NCBI GenBank assembly: GCA_014729775.1
Contig: WJJJ01000023.1
Coordinates: 1-56,021, forward strand
DNA from: Candidatus Omnitrophota bacterium
Lineage (GTDB): Bacteria; Omnitrophota; Gorgyraeia; Duberdicusellales; 4484-171
DNA: 56,021 bases
Direction of reading: 5' to 3'
The notes beneath the pieces are model-generated. The model made no database searches. It saw only the letters and a program-made list of their open reading frames with translations, and was not told the DNA's origin. Below, piece after piece: positions 26,415 through 34,854 of this stretch. The translations under genes were made by a program, and so were the position numbers. The first letter of the stretch is position 1, and each line of letters opens with the position of its first letter.

Positions 26415-27110
26415 ATGGGGTTTTTTGGGTTAAGTAAAAGCGAACGAGCAGTGTGGTCGAGGATCTCTCCCGGGGAGAAGCTGCGCATTACGTTGGCCGG
26501 GAATCCGGTGGAATCCTACCCCAGCGAGATCGTGTCCGTGAAATCTTCGGAGATTTCAATCCAGACGCCGGTGAAAAAGACTTCTTTCGTGGAACTGCCC
26601 AAAAACGCGGAGGTGGACGTCGATCTGTTCACTCCTGATTTCGGAAAGATCAGTTTCCGTACCCGCGTGCGCGAACAGAACTGGTCCGGGAAGAAAGTGA
26701 CGAAACTGGCCTGTCCGCGGACATTACAGCGGACGCAGATGCGCGCCTATTACCGTCTGGACATTATCAGGGACGTGGAGTATATCATCGCCGAAGGCAA
26801 AGGTGCCAAGAAGAATACGGGAAAGAGGCCGGTGTTTTTCGGGCTTACCCGGGACATTTCCGAAGGAGGGATCCAGCTGATCGGGAATAAGGGGGTTCCC
26901 GCCGGGACTTTCCTCTGGTTAAAGATCAAGCTGAGCGAACGCTATTCCGTCCGCGGATTGGGACAGGTGCTACGGGCCGGGCGCACGCAGAATCAGAGCA
27001 AATATTCTCTGGGGATAAAATTCGTCAAAATGGAACAAGAGGATAAAGAGATTCTCAGAAGATTCATCTTCAGTAAAGGACGGGAATCTTTTCAGGGAAG
27101 AAACAGGTGA
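26415..27110 (+). CDS. PilZ-domain (YcgR-like) protein 2 of 3
   Basis: A 231-residue paralogue starting MGFFGLSKSERAVWSRI. The PilZ motifs are present as RAYYR (QMRAYYRLDIIRD) and DISEGG (TRDISEGGIQLIG). An extra basic loop (AKKNTGKRPVF) sits before the DxSxxG motif. AAGGAG precedes the ATG after a 20-base gap. Likely a c-di-GMP receptor acting on the motor or export apparatus. Confidence 0.85.
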   Translation: MGFFGLSKSERAVWSRISPGEKLRITLAGNPVESYPSEIVSVKSSEISIQTPVKKTSFVELPKNAEVDVDLFTPDFGKISFRTRVREQNWSGKKVTKLACPRTLQRTQMRAYYRLDIIRDVEYIIAEGKGAKKNTGKRPVFFGLTRDISEGGIQLIGNKGVPAGTFLWLKIKLSERYSVRGLGQVLRAGRTQNQSKYSLGIKFVKMEQEDKEILRRFIFSKGRESFQGRNR

Positions 27111-27114
27111 ACCG

Positions 27115-27810
27115 ATGGGATTTTTTGGACTGAATCCGCAGGAGAAAAAGATCTGGGAGAGTATCGAACCCGGCAATAAGATGTGCATTACGCTTTTGCG
27201 GGGCAGGGCGGAAAGTTATTCCACGACGGTGATCAAAGCCGATGCGGGAGATTTGGTATGCAAAATCCCGCAGCTTGGCAAAATATCCTTTGAGGTCCCC
27301 GAGCGGGAGCCGGTTCGGGTGGAAGTGGAGGTATGCAATCCCCGCGCGGGCCGGATTCAGTTCAGGTCTTCGGTGCAGAAACCCCATCAGGAGGGCCGGC
27401 GGGTCATATGTGTGTCTAAACCGCGCAGTCTGCGCTGGATGCAGCTGCGGAAGCATTTCCGGGTAGAGCAGGTATTGAACGTGGAATACGCTTTTGTGGA
27501 TCCGGAAACCGGATCCGACCAGATTGAACTGCGCCCGCCGAAATTTTTCGCGCTGGCCAGGAACATATCGGAGAAGGGAACCTTTCTCATTACCGATAAT
27601 ATTCATGAGTTATATCCGGGGATGCATGTGGATATGCAGTTATCCTTTCCCGGCAAGGATCAGTTTAAGGCGAGAGGACGGATAGTGCGGACGGAAAAAG
27701 TCCCTGCCGAAGATCAGTTCGGTGTGGCAATCGAATTTTTAAGAATTGAAGGTGCCGGGTGCTTAGCCGAATTTATTGAGAAAAAAAAGCAGGAGACGGC
27801 CGCCATATGA
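27115..27810 (+). CDS. PilZ-domain (YcgR-like) protein 3 of 3
   Basis: A 231-residue third paralogue (MGFFGLNPQEKKIWESI). The PilZ motifs are RKHFR (QLRKHFRVEQVLN) and NISEKG (ARNISEKGTFLI). The last Gly of the usual pair is kept, so c-di-GMP binding is plausible. It starts 4 bases after the second paralogue and overlaps the next gene by 4 bases. Confidence 0.84.
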   Translation: MGFFGLNPQEKKIWESIEPGNKMCITLLRGRAESYSTTVIKADAGDLVCKIPQLGKISFEVPEREPVRVEVEVCNPRAGRIQFRSSVQKPHQEGRRVICVSKPRSLRWMQLRKHFRVEQVLNVEYAFVDPETGSDQIELRPPKFFALARNISEKGTFLITDNIHELYPGMHVDMQLSFPGKDQFKARGRIVRTEKVPAEDQFGVAIEFLRIEGAGCLAEFIEKKKQETAAI

Positions 27811-28178
27811 TGGTGTTTGTCTATTATGGCGCGGCGTTATTGTTCTTTCTCTCTCTTCTGGCCGGGGTCTTTAAAGGGGATCCCCTGAGTTCGCTCCTTT
27901 TGAGAAGTTTCGGCATTTATCTCTGGGTATTGTTTTTAGGCTATCTTGCTTCGAAAGTATGTGACGCCGTCGGCCTCACGAGTTCCCGTCCGGGTCAAGG
28001 CGAAGAACCGGTTGAATCGGGCGCCGGCGCCGAAACGCAGCGCGAGACCCCGGAGCCGTCCGGAGAAGGAGCGTCGGTCGAATTGTCAGCAGAAGGCAAA
28101 GAGCTCGCCGATTTGAAAAAAAATGTGGCGGTAGATCCCAAGAAAGCCGCGGAAAAAATTAAAGGGATGATGAAATGA
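27807..28178 (+). CDS. Small membrane protein of unknown function
   Basis: A 123-residue protein. Two hydrophobic helices (~4-22, ~30-50) are followed by a Glu/Gly/Pro-rich linker and a Lys-rich amphipathic tail (KKNVAVDPKKAAEKIKGMMK). I do not recognise the family. It is coupled by 4-base overlaps to the third PilZ gene and to fliA, so it is made together with them. Confidence 0.7.
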   Translation: MMVFVYYGAALLFFLSLLAGVFKGDPLSSLLLRSFGIYLWVLFLGYLASKVCDAVGLTSSRPGQGEEPVESGAGAETQRETPEPSGEGASVELSAEGKELADLKKNVAVDPKKAAEKIKGMMK

Positions 28179-28879
28179 TGGGCAAAGCGGAAACAGTGTC
28201 CCGGGAAAAAATCCTTGAATATCTTCCTCTCGTGAAGAAGGTGGCTTCCCGGATTTTTCTCACCATACCCAAGCAGCTGATGGATTTCGAGGATCTGGTG
28301 GGATACGGCATCATGGGACTTATCGAAGCGGTCAACACCTTCGACTCCGAAAAAGGCGTGAAATTTTCGACGTACGCTTTTTACCGGATTCGGGGAGCCA
28401 TGCTCGACGCGCTGAGAGAGATGGATTGGATGCCGCGGACGCTCCGGGCGAAAATCCATAAAGTTGACGGCGCCGCACAGGAGCTTGAAGGGAAACTCGG
28501 CCGGCCCGCCCGCGAGGATGAAATCGCCGAGGAAGTGAGGATGCCGGTTGAAGAGGTTTCGACGCTGCTCCTCCATTCATCCCAGAGCGAAGTGATCTCC
28601 TTGGAAAACAATCTGCATAACTATCTCGTGCGCAAAACGGAAAATTTTCTGAGCATGAACGAGAATGAGTTGAACGACATGAAAGAGCTTTTGGCCGGGG
28701 CGATAGAAAAACTGGGAGAAAAAGAGCGGTTAGTGCTCACGCTTTGCTATTACGAAGAATTGAATTTGAAAGAAATAGGAAGCGTGCTGGAGTTATCGGA
28801 ATCGCGGGTGTGCCAGATATTGAAAAGCGCGGTGACGCATCTCAAGGGCAATTTGAATTTCCTGAACGGGGAGATATAA
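28175..28879 (+). CDS. fliA: RNA polymerase sigma factor FliA (sigma28)
   Basis: A 234-residue FliA/WhiG-type sigma factor. Region 2 (LVGYGIMGLIEAVNTFDSEK, then GVKFSTYAFYRIRGAMLDAL), region 3 (GRPAREDEIAEEVRMPVEEV) and the region 4 helix-turn-helix (LKEIGSVLELSESRVCQILK) are complete. It would read the TAAAGTTT/GCCGATAA promoters seen at 38406, 44722 and 47917, and be held by FlgM (38452). It overlaps the upstream gene by 4 bases. Confidence 0.97.
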   Translation: MMGKAETVSREKILEYLPLVKKVASRIFLTIPKQLMDFEDLVGYGIMGLIEAVNTFDSEKGVKFSTYAFYRIRGAMLDALREMDWMPRTLRAKIHKVDGAAQELEGKLGRPAREDEIAEEVRMPVEEVSTLLLHSSQSEVISLENNLHNYLVRKTENFLSMNENELNDMKELLAGAIEKLGEKERLVLTLCYYEELNLKEIGSVLELSESRVCQILKSAVTHLKGNLNFLNGEI

Positions 28880-28932
28880 TGTTTTTGTCTTTTTGGGAAA
28901 GGGGAAGGAAGAGGAGGCGTAGCACCGCGTGA
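28879..28932 (+). CDS. Possible 17-residue peptide coupled to fliA
   Basis: TAATG joins the fliA stop to an ATG that opens a 17-codon frame (MFLSFWERGRKRRRSTA): a short hydrophobic start and a strongly basic end. It may be a real micropeptide or simply a translation-coupled spacer that carries ribosomes toward the gene at 28952. No homologue is known to me. Confidence 0.25.
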   Translation: MFLSFWERGRKRRRSTA

Positions 28933-28951
28933 AAGAAGTGAGGGCACGGCT

Positions 28952-29245
28952 ATGGCGTTGCGGCCAACCGATATTCAGATTGTTCTGCAGGCGACAAGAA
29001 ATGTAGGGAAGCTGCAGCAGGTGCATCAGCAGCACGCGCGGCAACAGCAGGAGCATCTCTCGGTGTATATGCAGAAGAATTTGGAAGAAAAGAAGAAACG
29101 TCCCGTGAAGCTGGATGAAGTCCCCGAGTCAAACGTGCGGCCGGTTTCCGGCGACGAGAAAGGGAAGGGGAGAACGAATGGGGGCAAAAGGAGAAAGAAG
29201 AAATCGGAGAAAAAGATCGGCGGAAACGTTGATTTGCTGGTGTAA
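28952..29245 (+). CDS. Conserved flagellar-cluster protein, unknown function
   Basis: A 97-residue hydrophilic protein: MALRPTDIQIVLQATRNVGK, a Gln/His-rich stretch (LQQVHQQHARQQQEHL), a Lys-rich middle and an end NVDLLV. The pattern (MxxRPxDxQxxx...VxxxQxxQQ with a basic middle) recalls small proteins encoded near fliA in Firmicutes flagellar operons. No role is known. The ATG at 28952 lacks a strong ribosome site. Confidence 0.65.
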   Translation: MALRPTDIQIVLQATRNVGKLQQVHQQHARQQQEHLSVYMQKNLEEKKKRPVKLDEVPESNVRPVSGDEKGKGRTNGGKRRKKKSEKKIGGNVDLLV

Positions 29246-29248
29246 GAC

Positions 29249-29938
29249 ATGAAATCAAAAGAAATCGTCGGAAAACAAGTGGTGAGCATTCGGGACGGAG
29301 GCGTGCTGGGAAGGATCAGATGTCCGGTCATCGACGGGACGCACCAGATTATCGTCGGGTTTATCGTCGATGACGAAGAATGGTTTCTCGAAACGAAGGT
29401 GGTTCTTTTTCAGTTCATCCGCGGGCTTGAAGAGGAAGTGGTCACGGTGGATGATGGTTCGGTGATTCTGCCGGTGAAGGGATTAGAGAAGATCCATTCC
29501 TATTTGAAGGAGAATCTGCAGTTGGTCAATACCAAGGTCATTACCGAATCCGGCAAACAAATCGGCAAAGTCGAAGATTTCCTTTTTAATTCCCGGACGG
29601 GAAAGATCGAAGGGTACAAACTTGAATCGAAGCATACCGTACTGGACTGGAGGGAAGCGCTCGCGCTCGGCAGGGAGATGGTGATCGTAAAGGAGGAAAC
29701 CGCGGCCGAGGTATACCAGGATAAGGCGGAGAGTTATTCCGATGTGGATTTGAGCGCGTTGTTCGAAAAACGGCAGGTTGAATTTCTCATCGGGAAACAA
29801 CTCATGCGCGACGTGCGCGACGAGGAAGGAGAAGTGATACTGGGGTCGGGAAGCGTGATCAGTAGGGACGCGATACATAAGGTGAAATCGATGGGGAAAT
29901 TTACCGAGCTTTTGATGAGCGTGGAGGCGGAGGAATGA
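29249..29938 (+). CDS. PRC-barrel domain protein
   Basis: A 229-residue protein with probable tandem PRC-barrel beta domains: KEIVGKQVVSIRDGGVLGRI at the start, then NTKVITESGKQIGKVEDFLF (~90-165), and a third related segment KQLMRDVRDEEGEVILGSGS. PRC barrels act as adaptors in RNA processing, photosystems and cell polarity. Its place among flagellar accessory genes suggests a structural or assembly role; this is inference. It overlaps the next gene by 4 bases. Confidence 0.72.
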   Translation: MKSKEIVGKQVVSIRDGGVLGRIRCPVIDGTHQIIVGFIVDDEEWFLETKVVLFQFIRGLEEEVVTVDDGSVILPVKGLEKIHSYLKENLQLVNTKVITESGKQIGKVEDFLFNSRTGKIEGYKLESKHTVLDWREALALGREMVIVKEETAAEVYQDKAESYSDVDLSALFEKRQVEFLIGKQLMRDVRDEEGEVILGSGSVISRDAIHKVKSMGKFTELLMSVEAEE

Positions 29939-30480
29939 TCGGCTCTGTGACATTGTTCATCGGCGGGGCGGTCATGCTGTGCGCGATGAATATCTATATA
30001 TGGAAATGGGTTCTGCGGGAGAAGCGCGTTCCTTCTTCCGAAGATTCTTCGCTCAAAGTGCCGGTCGAAATGGACGAAGAAATCGCCGCCGGGTTTCGCG
30101 AGCTTGAACAGATGCTTCGGGAGGGTTTGCGGCAAATCGCCGAAGAACGCGAGTCTCTGAACGCGGCAAGGTCGGAGTACCGGCAATTGCTGGATCGTGG
30201 CCGGAAACAAATGGAAGAACTGCGCGGGATTGAAGCAAAACTCGCGGACGCCGGTTCCGTACGGCACTGGCCCGAGGCACGTTTGCCCCGGGAGGAACAT
30301 GCCGGCATACACCGAGAACAGGTGGCGCAGCCGCCGCGGCGTACCCGGGAATGCGATAAGATCTGTGAATTGTTCCAGCAGGGCTACAGGATCGAGGAAG
30401 TCGCTCAGCAAATGGAAATGACGATCGGAGAGTTAAAACTGCGGCTGGCATTATGGGAAAAAGAAGGGGCGCTGTTGTGA
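29935..30480 (+). CDS. Membrane-anchored coiled-coil protein with C-terminal HTH-like segment
   Basis: A 181-residue protein: an N-terminal membrane helix (~4-25, ending IYIWKWVLREKR), a coiled coil (~50-110), a Pro/Arg linker and a helix-turn-helix-like end (CDKICELFQQGYRIEEVAQQ, then MEMTIGELKLRLAL). This build matches membrane proteins of the DUF6115/DUF2802 type found in flagellar operons. DNA binding is not shown; the end may be a protein-binding fold. Confidence 0.62.
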   Translation: MIGSVTLFIGGAVMLCAMNIYIWKWVLREKRVPSSEDSSLKVPVEMDEEIAAGFRELEQMLREGLRQIAEERESLNAARSEYRQLLDRGRKQMEELRGIEAKLADAGSVRHWPEARLPREEHAGIHREQVAQPPRRTRECDKICELFQQGYRIEEVAQQMEMTIGELKLRLALWEKEGALL

Positions 30481-31298
30481 AAATCCACGGCGCGGCTAAA
30501 CATGCCGCTCACGCGGGCCAGCGCACAGCGACGCTCGCGGCTCAGCTGAAAATGCTCATGGAATCTGACGGGGGGGATCTCCGCGGGACCGACAGTATTC
30601 AGGTGCCGGGGGCGCATCAGTCCGGCACCTTGAAAGAACTTCTGGAGCAGATGATAAGACTTTTGGGTGTGCTGGAAAGGGAGCATCCGGAGCCGTACCG
30701 GGATATGCGCGGCCGGCTTGCCGAGGAGATGAATGCCGCCGGGAAAGCGGCGCGCTTCACGCCTTCTCTTGTGCGCGCGTCTTTTTCTCTCACTCGCCGG
30801 ATGCAGATCCTTTATCACCATCTGCGGCAGCGCCTGGGAGCGCGGGGGATGAAGATTCCCGGAAGCGGCCCTGAGCGGGAGAGCGCGCAGTTCTTTTCGG
30901 TACTCGATCTGCCCGAAGAGGTGAACGAGAAAGACATCTTTTTTTTCCCGGTATGGAATCCGCGGGATCCCCGTAAAAGAGTCTTTTTTTCTTTTTACCG
31001 GCAAAAAGATCAGGCAAAAAAACGGAAGGGAAGACGGGAATGGTCTTTCCTGCTGCAGATTGCGACTGACCGGTTTCGGGAAGTCGTGGTGCGCGGCAGG
31101 CTTTCAGGCCGGGATATTACCCTGGGGATCGAAGTGGAAGAAGAACGAGCGAAGCAGATACTCAGCGAGCATCTTCCCCGTCTGCGGAAATCCCTGTCGA
31201 AGGATGATTACCGTCTCGAAGATTATTTCGTTACGGTTTCCGCTGACCGCGGGCGGCCGTCCGGCGGCGAGGGTGAGGGAATGGAGGTGTACGGGTGA
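30477..31298 (+). CDS. Second FliK-like protein (hook-length control C-terminal domain)
   Basis: A 273-residue protein from the GTG at 30477, which overlaps the upstream stop and has AAGGGG 8 bases before it (ATG 30453 is an alternative). The C-terminal ~100 residues resemble the FliK/YlqG-type domain (WSFLLQIATDRFREVVVRGR; GIEVEEERAKQILSEHLPRL). It lies directly upstream of the FlhB C-terminal paralogue, the same pairing as ylqG-ylqH in Firmicutes. Presumably it acts on that paralogue or on FlhB; the true FliK is at 11622. Confidence 0.65.
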   Translation: MKIHGAAKHAAHAGQRTATLAAQLKMLMESDGGDLRGTDSIQVPGAHQSGTLKELLEQMIRLLGVLEREHPEPYRDMRGRLAEEMNAAGKAARFTPSLVRASFSLTRRMQILYHHLRQRLGARGMKIPGSGPERESAQFFSVLDLPEEVNEKDIFFFPVWNPRDPRKRVFFSFYRQKDQAKKRKGRREWSFLLQIATDRFREVVVRGRLSGRDITLGIEVEEERAKQILSEHLPRLRKSLSKDDYRLEDYFVTVSADRGRPSGGEGEGMEVYG

Positions 31299-31600
31299 AA
31301 AAGCACAAAGCGGTGGCACTGCGTTATGAGAGCGGGACCGATCCGGCGCCGAGGCTGGTGGCGAAGGGGAGGGATAAGACTGCCGACCGCATTGTCGCGC
31401 TCGCGCGCGCCTACGATGTTCCTTTATACGAAGATGCCGCCTGTATCGATCAGTTTTACCGGGTTGAATTGGGAGAATATGTCCCCGAAGAACTGTACGC
31501 GGTTGCGGCAACCGTGCTCGCGTGGGTGTATTCAATGGAACCGCATCACGCGCGGCAGGGGTTTTTCGGCCGCGTGAGATCGCCCAGAAAGGAGAAATAA
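31295..31600 (+). CDS. FlhB C-terminal-domain paralogue (FhlB/YlqH type)
   Basis: A 101-residue stand-alone copy of the FlhB cytoplasmic domain: AVALRYESGTDPAPRLVAKG, DRIVALARAYDVPLYEDAAC and GEYVPEELYAVAATVLAWVY align with FlhB after its NPTH site. It has no membrane part and no NPTH, so it cannot autocleave. Such proteins can substitute for the cleaved FlhB fragment in some species. It is coupled by a 4-base overlap to the FliK-like gene. Confidence 0.86.
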   Translation: MKKHKAVALRYESGTDPAPRLVAKGRDKTADRIVALARAYDVPLYEDAACIDQFYRVELGEYVPEELYAVAATVLAWVYSMEPHHARQGFFGRVRSPRKEK

Positions 31601-31614
31601 AGGAGGCAGGTAAT

Positions 31615-32565
31615 ATGCAAAAAGATATACTCTCTCCAAAAGAGATAGAAGCGCTGGTGAAGAAAGAAGATCCTTCCTATGTGAAGGGAAAGATGGTTTC
31701 TCCGTACGATTTCCGCACGCCTGAGCTGCTGTCCAAGGAAAAGTACCGCATGTTTCAGCTGCTCATGGAGGAGTTTGCGAATAAACTGAAAAGTTTTCTT
31801 TCGACGCAGTTTAAAGTGTCGTTTGACATGGAGATCTCTTCGATACGACAGGGCGTGTTTCGCGAAGTTCAGGAATCGGGTGATCAGGCGTTTATGGTGG
31901 TGTTCAACACGCCCCCTCTGGAAGGGAATTCGCTTCTCGAACTGAGGATACCGTTCATTTTGTTTTTTCATCAGGTCCTGCTGGGAAAAGATCCCGAAAA
32001 ATTTCCTCAGCCGAGAAAACTTACCGCGGTGGAGGAGGAAACGGGACATTATCTCGCGGATAAATTTTTCCTCTCGTTTCAGGAGGCGTTCGCGAAACTG
32101 GTGCAGTTCAGCTACAGTGTCGTTTCGGTAGAGCGGAACCCAAAACTCCTCTTTCTGGCGTCTCCGGAGGAACCGGTGATTTTAGTGACGCTTCAGTTCT
32201 CCAAGAAAAGCGCCAGTTCGGAAGCGACGTTTTGCTTTCCGTACATGATGTTTGATTCGCTGCTTCCGTACCTGGATTTCAAAAAATGGTTTTTTATCGC
32301 TCAGCGGAAAAAGGATAAGATTACCGACGAGCGGATACGGAACAATATCGAAAAGATCGATATTGATCTTGTATGTCAAATGGGGGAGATCGAACTGCCG
32401 CTCAAAGATCTGCTGGATCTCGAAGAGGGAGATTATCTTCGTCTGGACAGAGCGGCGGATGATCTTTTGGAAATGACGATCGGCGGACATAAAAAATTCG
32501 AAGTGAAGCCCGGGAAGATCAAGGGCAAGTCCGCCGTGCGCATCGATAAGATCCTCAAAGACTAA
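31615..32565 (+). CDS. fliM: Flagellar motor switch protein FliM
   Basis: A 316-residue C-ring protein. The N-terminal CheY-binding motif is present (ILSPKEIEALVKKEDPS), although no cheY is in the window. The middle domain and the C-terminal SpoA domain (VCQMGEIELPLKDLLDLEEG, DYLRLDRAADDLLEMTIGG) follow. The ATG at 31615 has AGGAGGCAGG upstream. It is separated from fliN by 13 kb. Confidence 0.95.
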   Translation: MQKDILSPKEIEALVKKEDPSYVKGKMVSPYDFRTPELLSKEKYRMFQLLMEEFANKLKSFLSTQFKVSFDMEISSIRQGVFREVQESGDQAFMVVFNTPPLEGNSLLELRIPFILFFHQVLLGKDPEKFPQPRKLTAVEEETGHYLADKFFLSFQEAFAKLVQFSYSVVSVERNPKLLFLASPEEPVILVTLQFSKKSASSEATFCFPYMMFDSLLPYLDFKKWFFIAQRKKDKITDERIRNNIEKIDIDLVCQMGEIELPLKDLLDLEEGDYLRLDRAADDLLEMTIGGHKKFEVKPGKIKGKSAVRIDKILKD

Positions 32566-32575
32566 GGAGGTGAGT

Positions 32576-33331
32576 ATGATCAGAGGATTATATATATCAG
32601 CGGCCGGGATGAGTTCGCAGATGAAGAATCACGAAGTGATCAGCAATAATCTCGCGAACGTCGATACCGCCGGATTCAAAAAGGATGAAATGGTGTTCGA
32701 AAGTTTCAGGGAATTCTTGCTGAGCCGGGTGGATGATCCCACGGACATAGGAGGTAATCCGGTAATCGGATCGGTTTCGCTGGGAGTCCTCCCTGACGAT
32801 ATCGTGACCGATTATTCGGTCGGCGTGCCTCAAGAAACCGGGAGAAACCTGGATCTGGCGATTCAGGGAGAGGACGGGTTTTTCGTGGTGGAAACCCCGC
32901 AGGGCGCCCGATACACCCGCGCCGGGAATTTCCACCAGACTGCCGGCGGCGCCGTCGTGACCTCGGACGGATATCCCGTTCTTGGAGACACCGGTCCCAT
33001 TCAAATCGGGCAGAGTGATTTCGTGGTCTCCCAGGCGGGTGACGTGATCGTGGACGGAGAGATCGTCAACCGGATACTGGTCGTGGCGGTTCCGGAAGAC
33101 GCCCTGGTCAAAGAAGGAGATTCGTTGTTCCGGGCCCAGGAGGACGCCGCGGCGGTTCCGCTGCTTGACGCGACGGTATACCAGGGATTTCTTGAATCGT
33201 CGAACGTCAACGCGGTCGAGGAAATGATCGATATGATTTCCGGTCTCAGGCTTTACGAGGCGAATCAGAGATCTTTGTCCGTACAGGATGAAACATTGGC
33301 ACAATTGTTGAATGAATCTCTTCGGGGATAA
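32576..33331 (+). CDS. flgF: Flagellar rod protein FlgF
   Basis: A 251-residue rod protein: MIRGLYISAAGMSSQMKNHE, NNLANVDTAGFKKDEMVFES and, at the end, LESSNVNAVEEMIDMISGLR. Its order before flgG and its length separate it from FlgE and FlgG. ATG 32576 follows AAGGAGGTG. Confidence 0.93.
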   Translation: MIRGLYISAAGMSSQMKNHEVISNNLANVDTAGFKKDEMVFESFREFLLSRVDDPTDIGGNPVIGSVSLGVLPDDIVTDYSVGVPQETGRNLDLAIQGEDGFFVVETPQGARYTRAGNFHQTAGGAVVTSDGYPVLGDTGPIQIGQSDFVVSQAGDVIVDGEIVNRILVVAVPEDALVKEGDSLFRAQEDAAAVPLLDATVYQGFLESSNVNAVEEMIDMISGLRLYEANQRSLSVQDETLAQLLNESLRG

Positions 33332-33346
33332 AGGAGGTGAGTGAGT

Positions 33347-34135
33347 ATGATGCGTTCACTGTGGACTGCGGCGACAGGGATGAGCGGTCAGCAAACCAAT
33401 ATTGACACGATCGCGAACAACCTCGCGAACGTCAATACGAACGGGTTCAAAAAATCCCGGGTCGATTTCCAGGATTTGTTTTACCAAACTCTGCAGCTTC
33501 CCGGGACTCCGGTTGCGCAGGGAGAGTACGAATTGCCGGTAGGCGCCCAGGTGGGACTGGGGACCCGTCCCGCGGCGATCTTCAAAATTTTCTCGGTAGA
33601 AGGTTTCCAGGAAACACAAAATCCGTTGGACCTCGCAGTTGAAGGAGACGGGTTTTTTCAGGTGTTGATGCCTGACGGGTCTACCGCCTATACGCGGGAC
33701 GGGTCATTTAAAATCGATTCAGACGGGCGGATTGTCACGTCCTCCGGGTATCCTCTTTTTCCGGAAATTACGATCGATGAGGACGTGACTGATATCGCGA
33801 TCAGCAAAGACGGGGCGGTCACTGTTTCTTATGCCGACGGGACCAGTGACGAACTCGCGACCCTGGAACTGGCGCGGTTTATTAACCCTTCGGGGTTAAA
33901 GAGTATCGGCGGTAATTTGTACCGGGAAACCGACGCGTCGGGTCTGCCGGTGATCGGGGATCCCGGAGAAGAAGGGTTAGGAACGGTGCTCCAGGGATTC
34001 CTGGAAAGCTCCAACGTCAACGTCGTCGAAGAGATGGTGAACATGATTATCGCCCAGCGGGCGTATGAAGTGAATTCCCGTTCCGTGCAGACGTCGGACG
34101 AAATGCTTCAGATCGCGAATAATCTAAGAAGGTAA
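33347..34135 (+). CDS. flgG: Flagellar distal rod protein FlgG
   Basis: A 262-residue distal rod protein, the canonical length: SLWTAATGMSGQQTNIDTIA, NNLANVNTNGFKKSRVDFQD and the end LESSNVNVVEEMVNMIIAQR. AAGGAGGTG lies before two in-frame ATGs (33347, 33350). It forms the drive shaft passing through the P- and L-rings encoded downstream. Confidence 0.96.
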   Translation: MMRSLWTAATGMSGQQTNIDTIANNLANVNTNGFKKSRVDFQDLFYQTLQLPGTPVAQGEYELPVGAQVGLGTRPAAIFKIFSVEGFQETQNPLDLAVEGDGFFQVLMPDGSTAYTRDGSFKIDSDGRIVTSSGYPLFPEITIDEDVTDIAISKDGAVTVSYADGTSDELATLELARFINPSGLKSIGGNLYRETDASGLPVIGDPGEEGLGTVLQGFLESSNVNVVEEMVNMIIAQRAYEVNSRSVQTSDEMLQIANNLRR

Positions 34136-34143
34136 GGAGAAGA

Positions 34144-34845
34144 ATGAAAAAATTGCTGCTATGCGCGTATCTTCTGACCGCGGCCATCTCCGGAAGAGCG
34201 GAACAGGTCGTCCCGGGGCAGGAGATCCTTGAGCTCTGCCGGGAATACGTGGGAGAGAAAAGCGGGCATCCGGCCGAGTCGCTGGTGATTATACCTCGTT
34301 CCCGGGTTCCGGACCTCACGCTTCCTGAAGGATACGTGAAAATGGAGGTCTCCGGCAGGGTCGAAGAACGCGAAATCGGCAGAGTTCCCCTGCAGGTGAC
34401 GGTGAGAGTTGACGGGAAAGAGGAAAAAGTGCTGTACGTCGCGCTGGATGTGGACACGAAAGCGAACGCGTTTGTGACGACCAGCTGGGTTCGGCGGGGA
34501 GGAACGTTTTCGCCGGGAAACCTCACTCCCGTGGAAACTACCGCATCGGATCTTCCTCCGGATCACGTGAAGACTCTCGAGCAGCTGAAAGGAAAAGTGG
34601 CCAAAGTCGCGCTGCCGAAAGGAAGAGTGCTGTCGCATCGGCACATTGAAGAACCGGCAATTGTCGACCGGGGTGCGATAGTTGATCTGGTGGTAGATGC
34701 CGCCGGTCTGCAGATCGAAACCAAAGGCAAAGTATTGAGCGACGGGAAACGAGGAGAGCGGGTAAAAGTGCGGAATCTGCGTTCCGGAAAAATTGTGTAC
34801 GGACAGGTCCGGAACGCGACCACCGTGACCGTCGAGGTGTATTAG
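34144..34845 (+). CDS. flgA: P-ring assembly chaperone FlgA
   Basis: A 233-residue periplasmic protein. An N-terminal Sec signal (~1-20) is followed by an assembly domain and the C-terminal SAF-like FlgA domain (FSPGNLTPVETTASDLPPDH; GAIVDLVVDAAGLQIETKGK; RNLRSGKIVYGQVRNATTV). It helps FlgI assemble. AAGGAGA precedes the ATG. Confidence 0.93.
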   Translation: MKKLLLCAYLLTAAISGRAEQVVPGQEILELCREYVGEKSGHPAESLVIIPRSRVPDLTLPEGYVKMEVSGRVEEREIGRVPLQVTVRVDGKEEKVLYVALDVDTKANAFVTTSWVRRGGTFSPGNLTPVETTASDLPPDHVKTLEQLKGKVAKVALPKGRVLSHRHIEEPAIVDRGAIVDLVVDAAGLQIETKGKVLSDGKRGERVKVRNLRSGKIVYGQVRNATTVTVEVY

Positions 34846-34854
34846 GAGGCAGAT

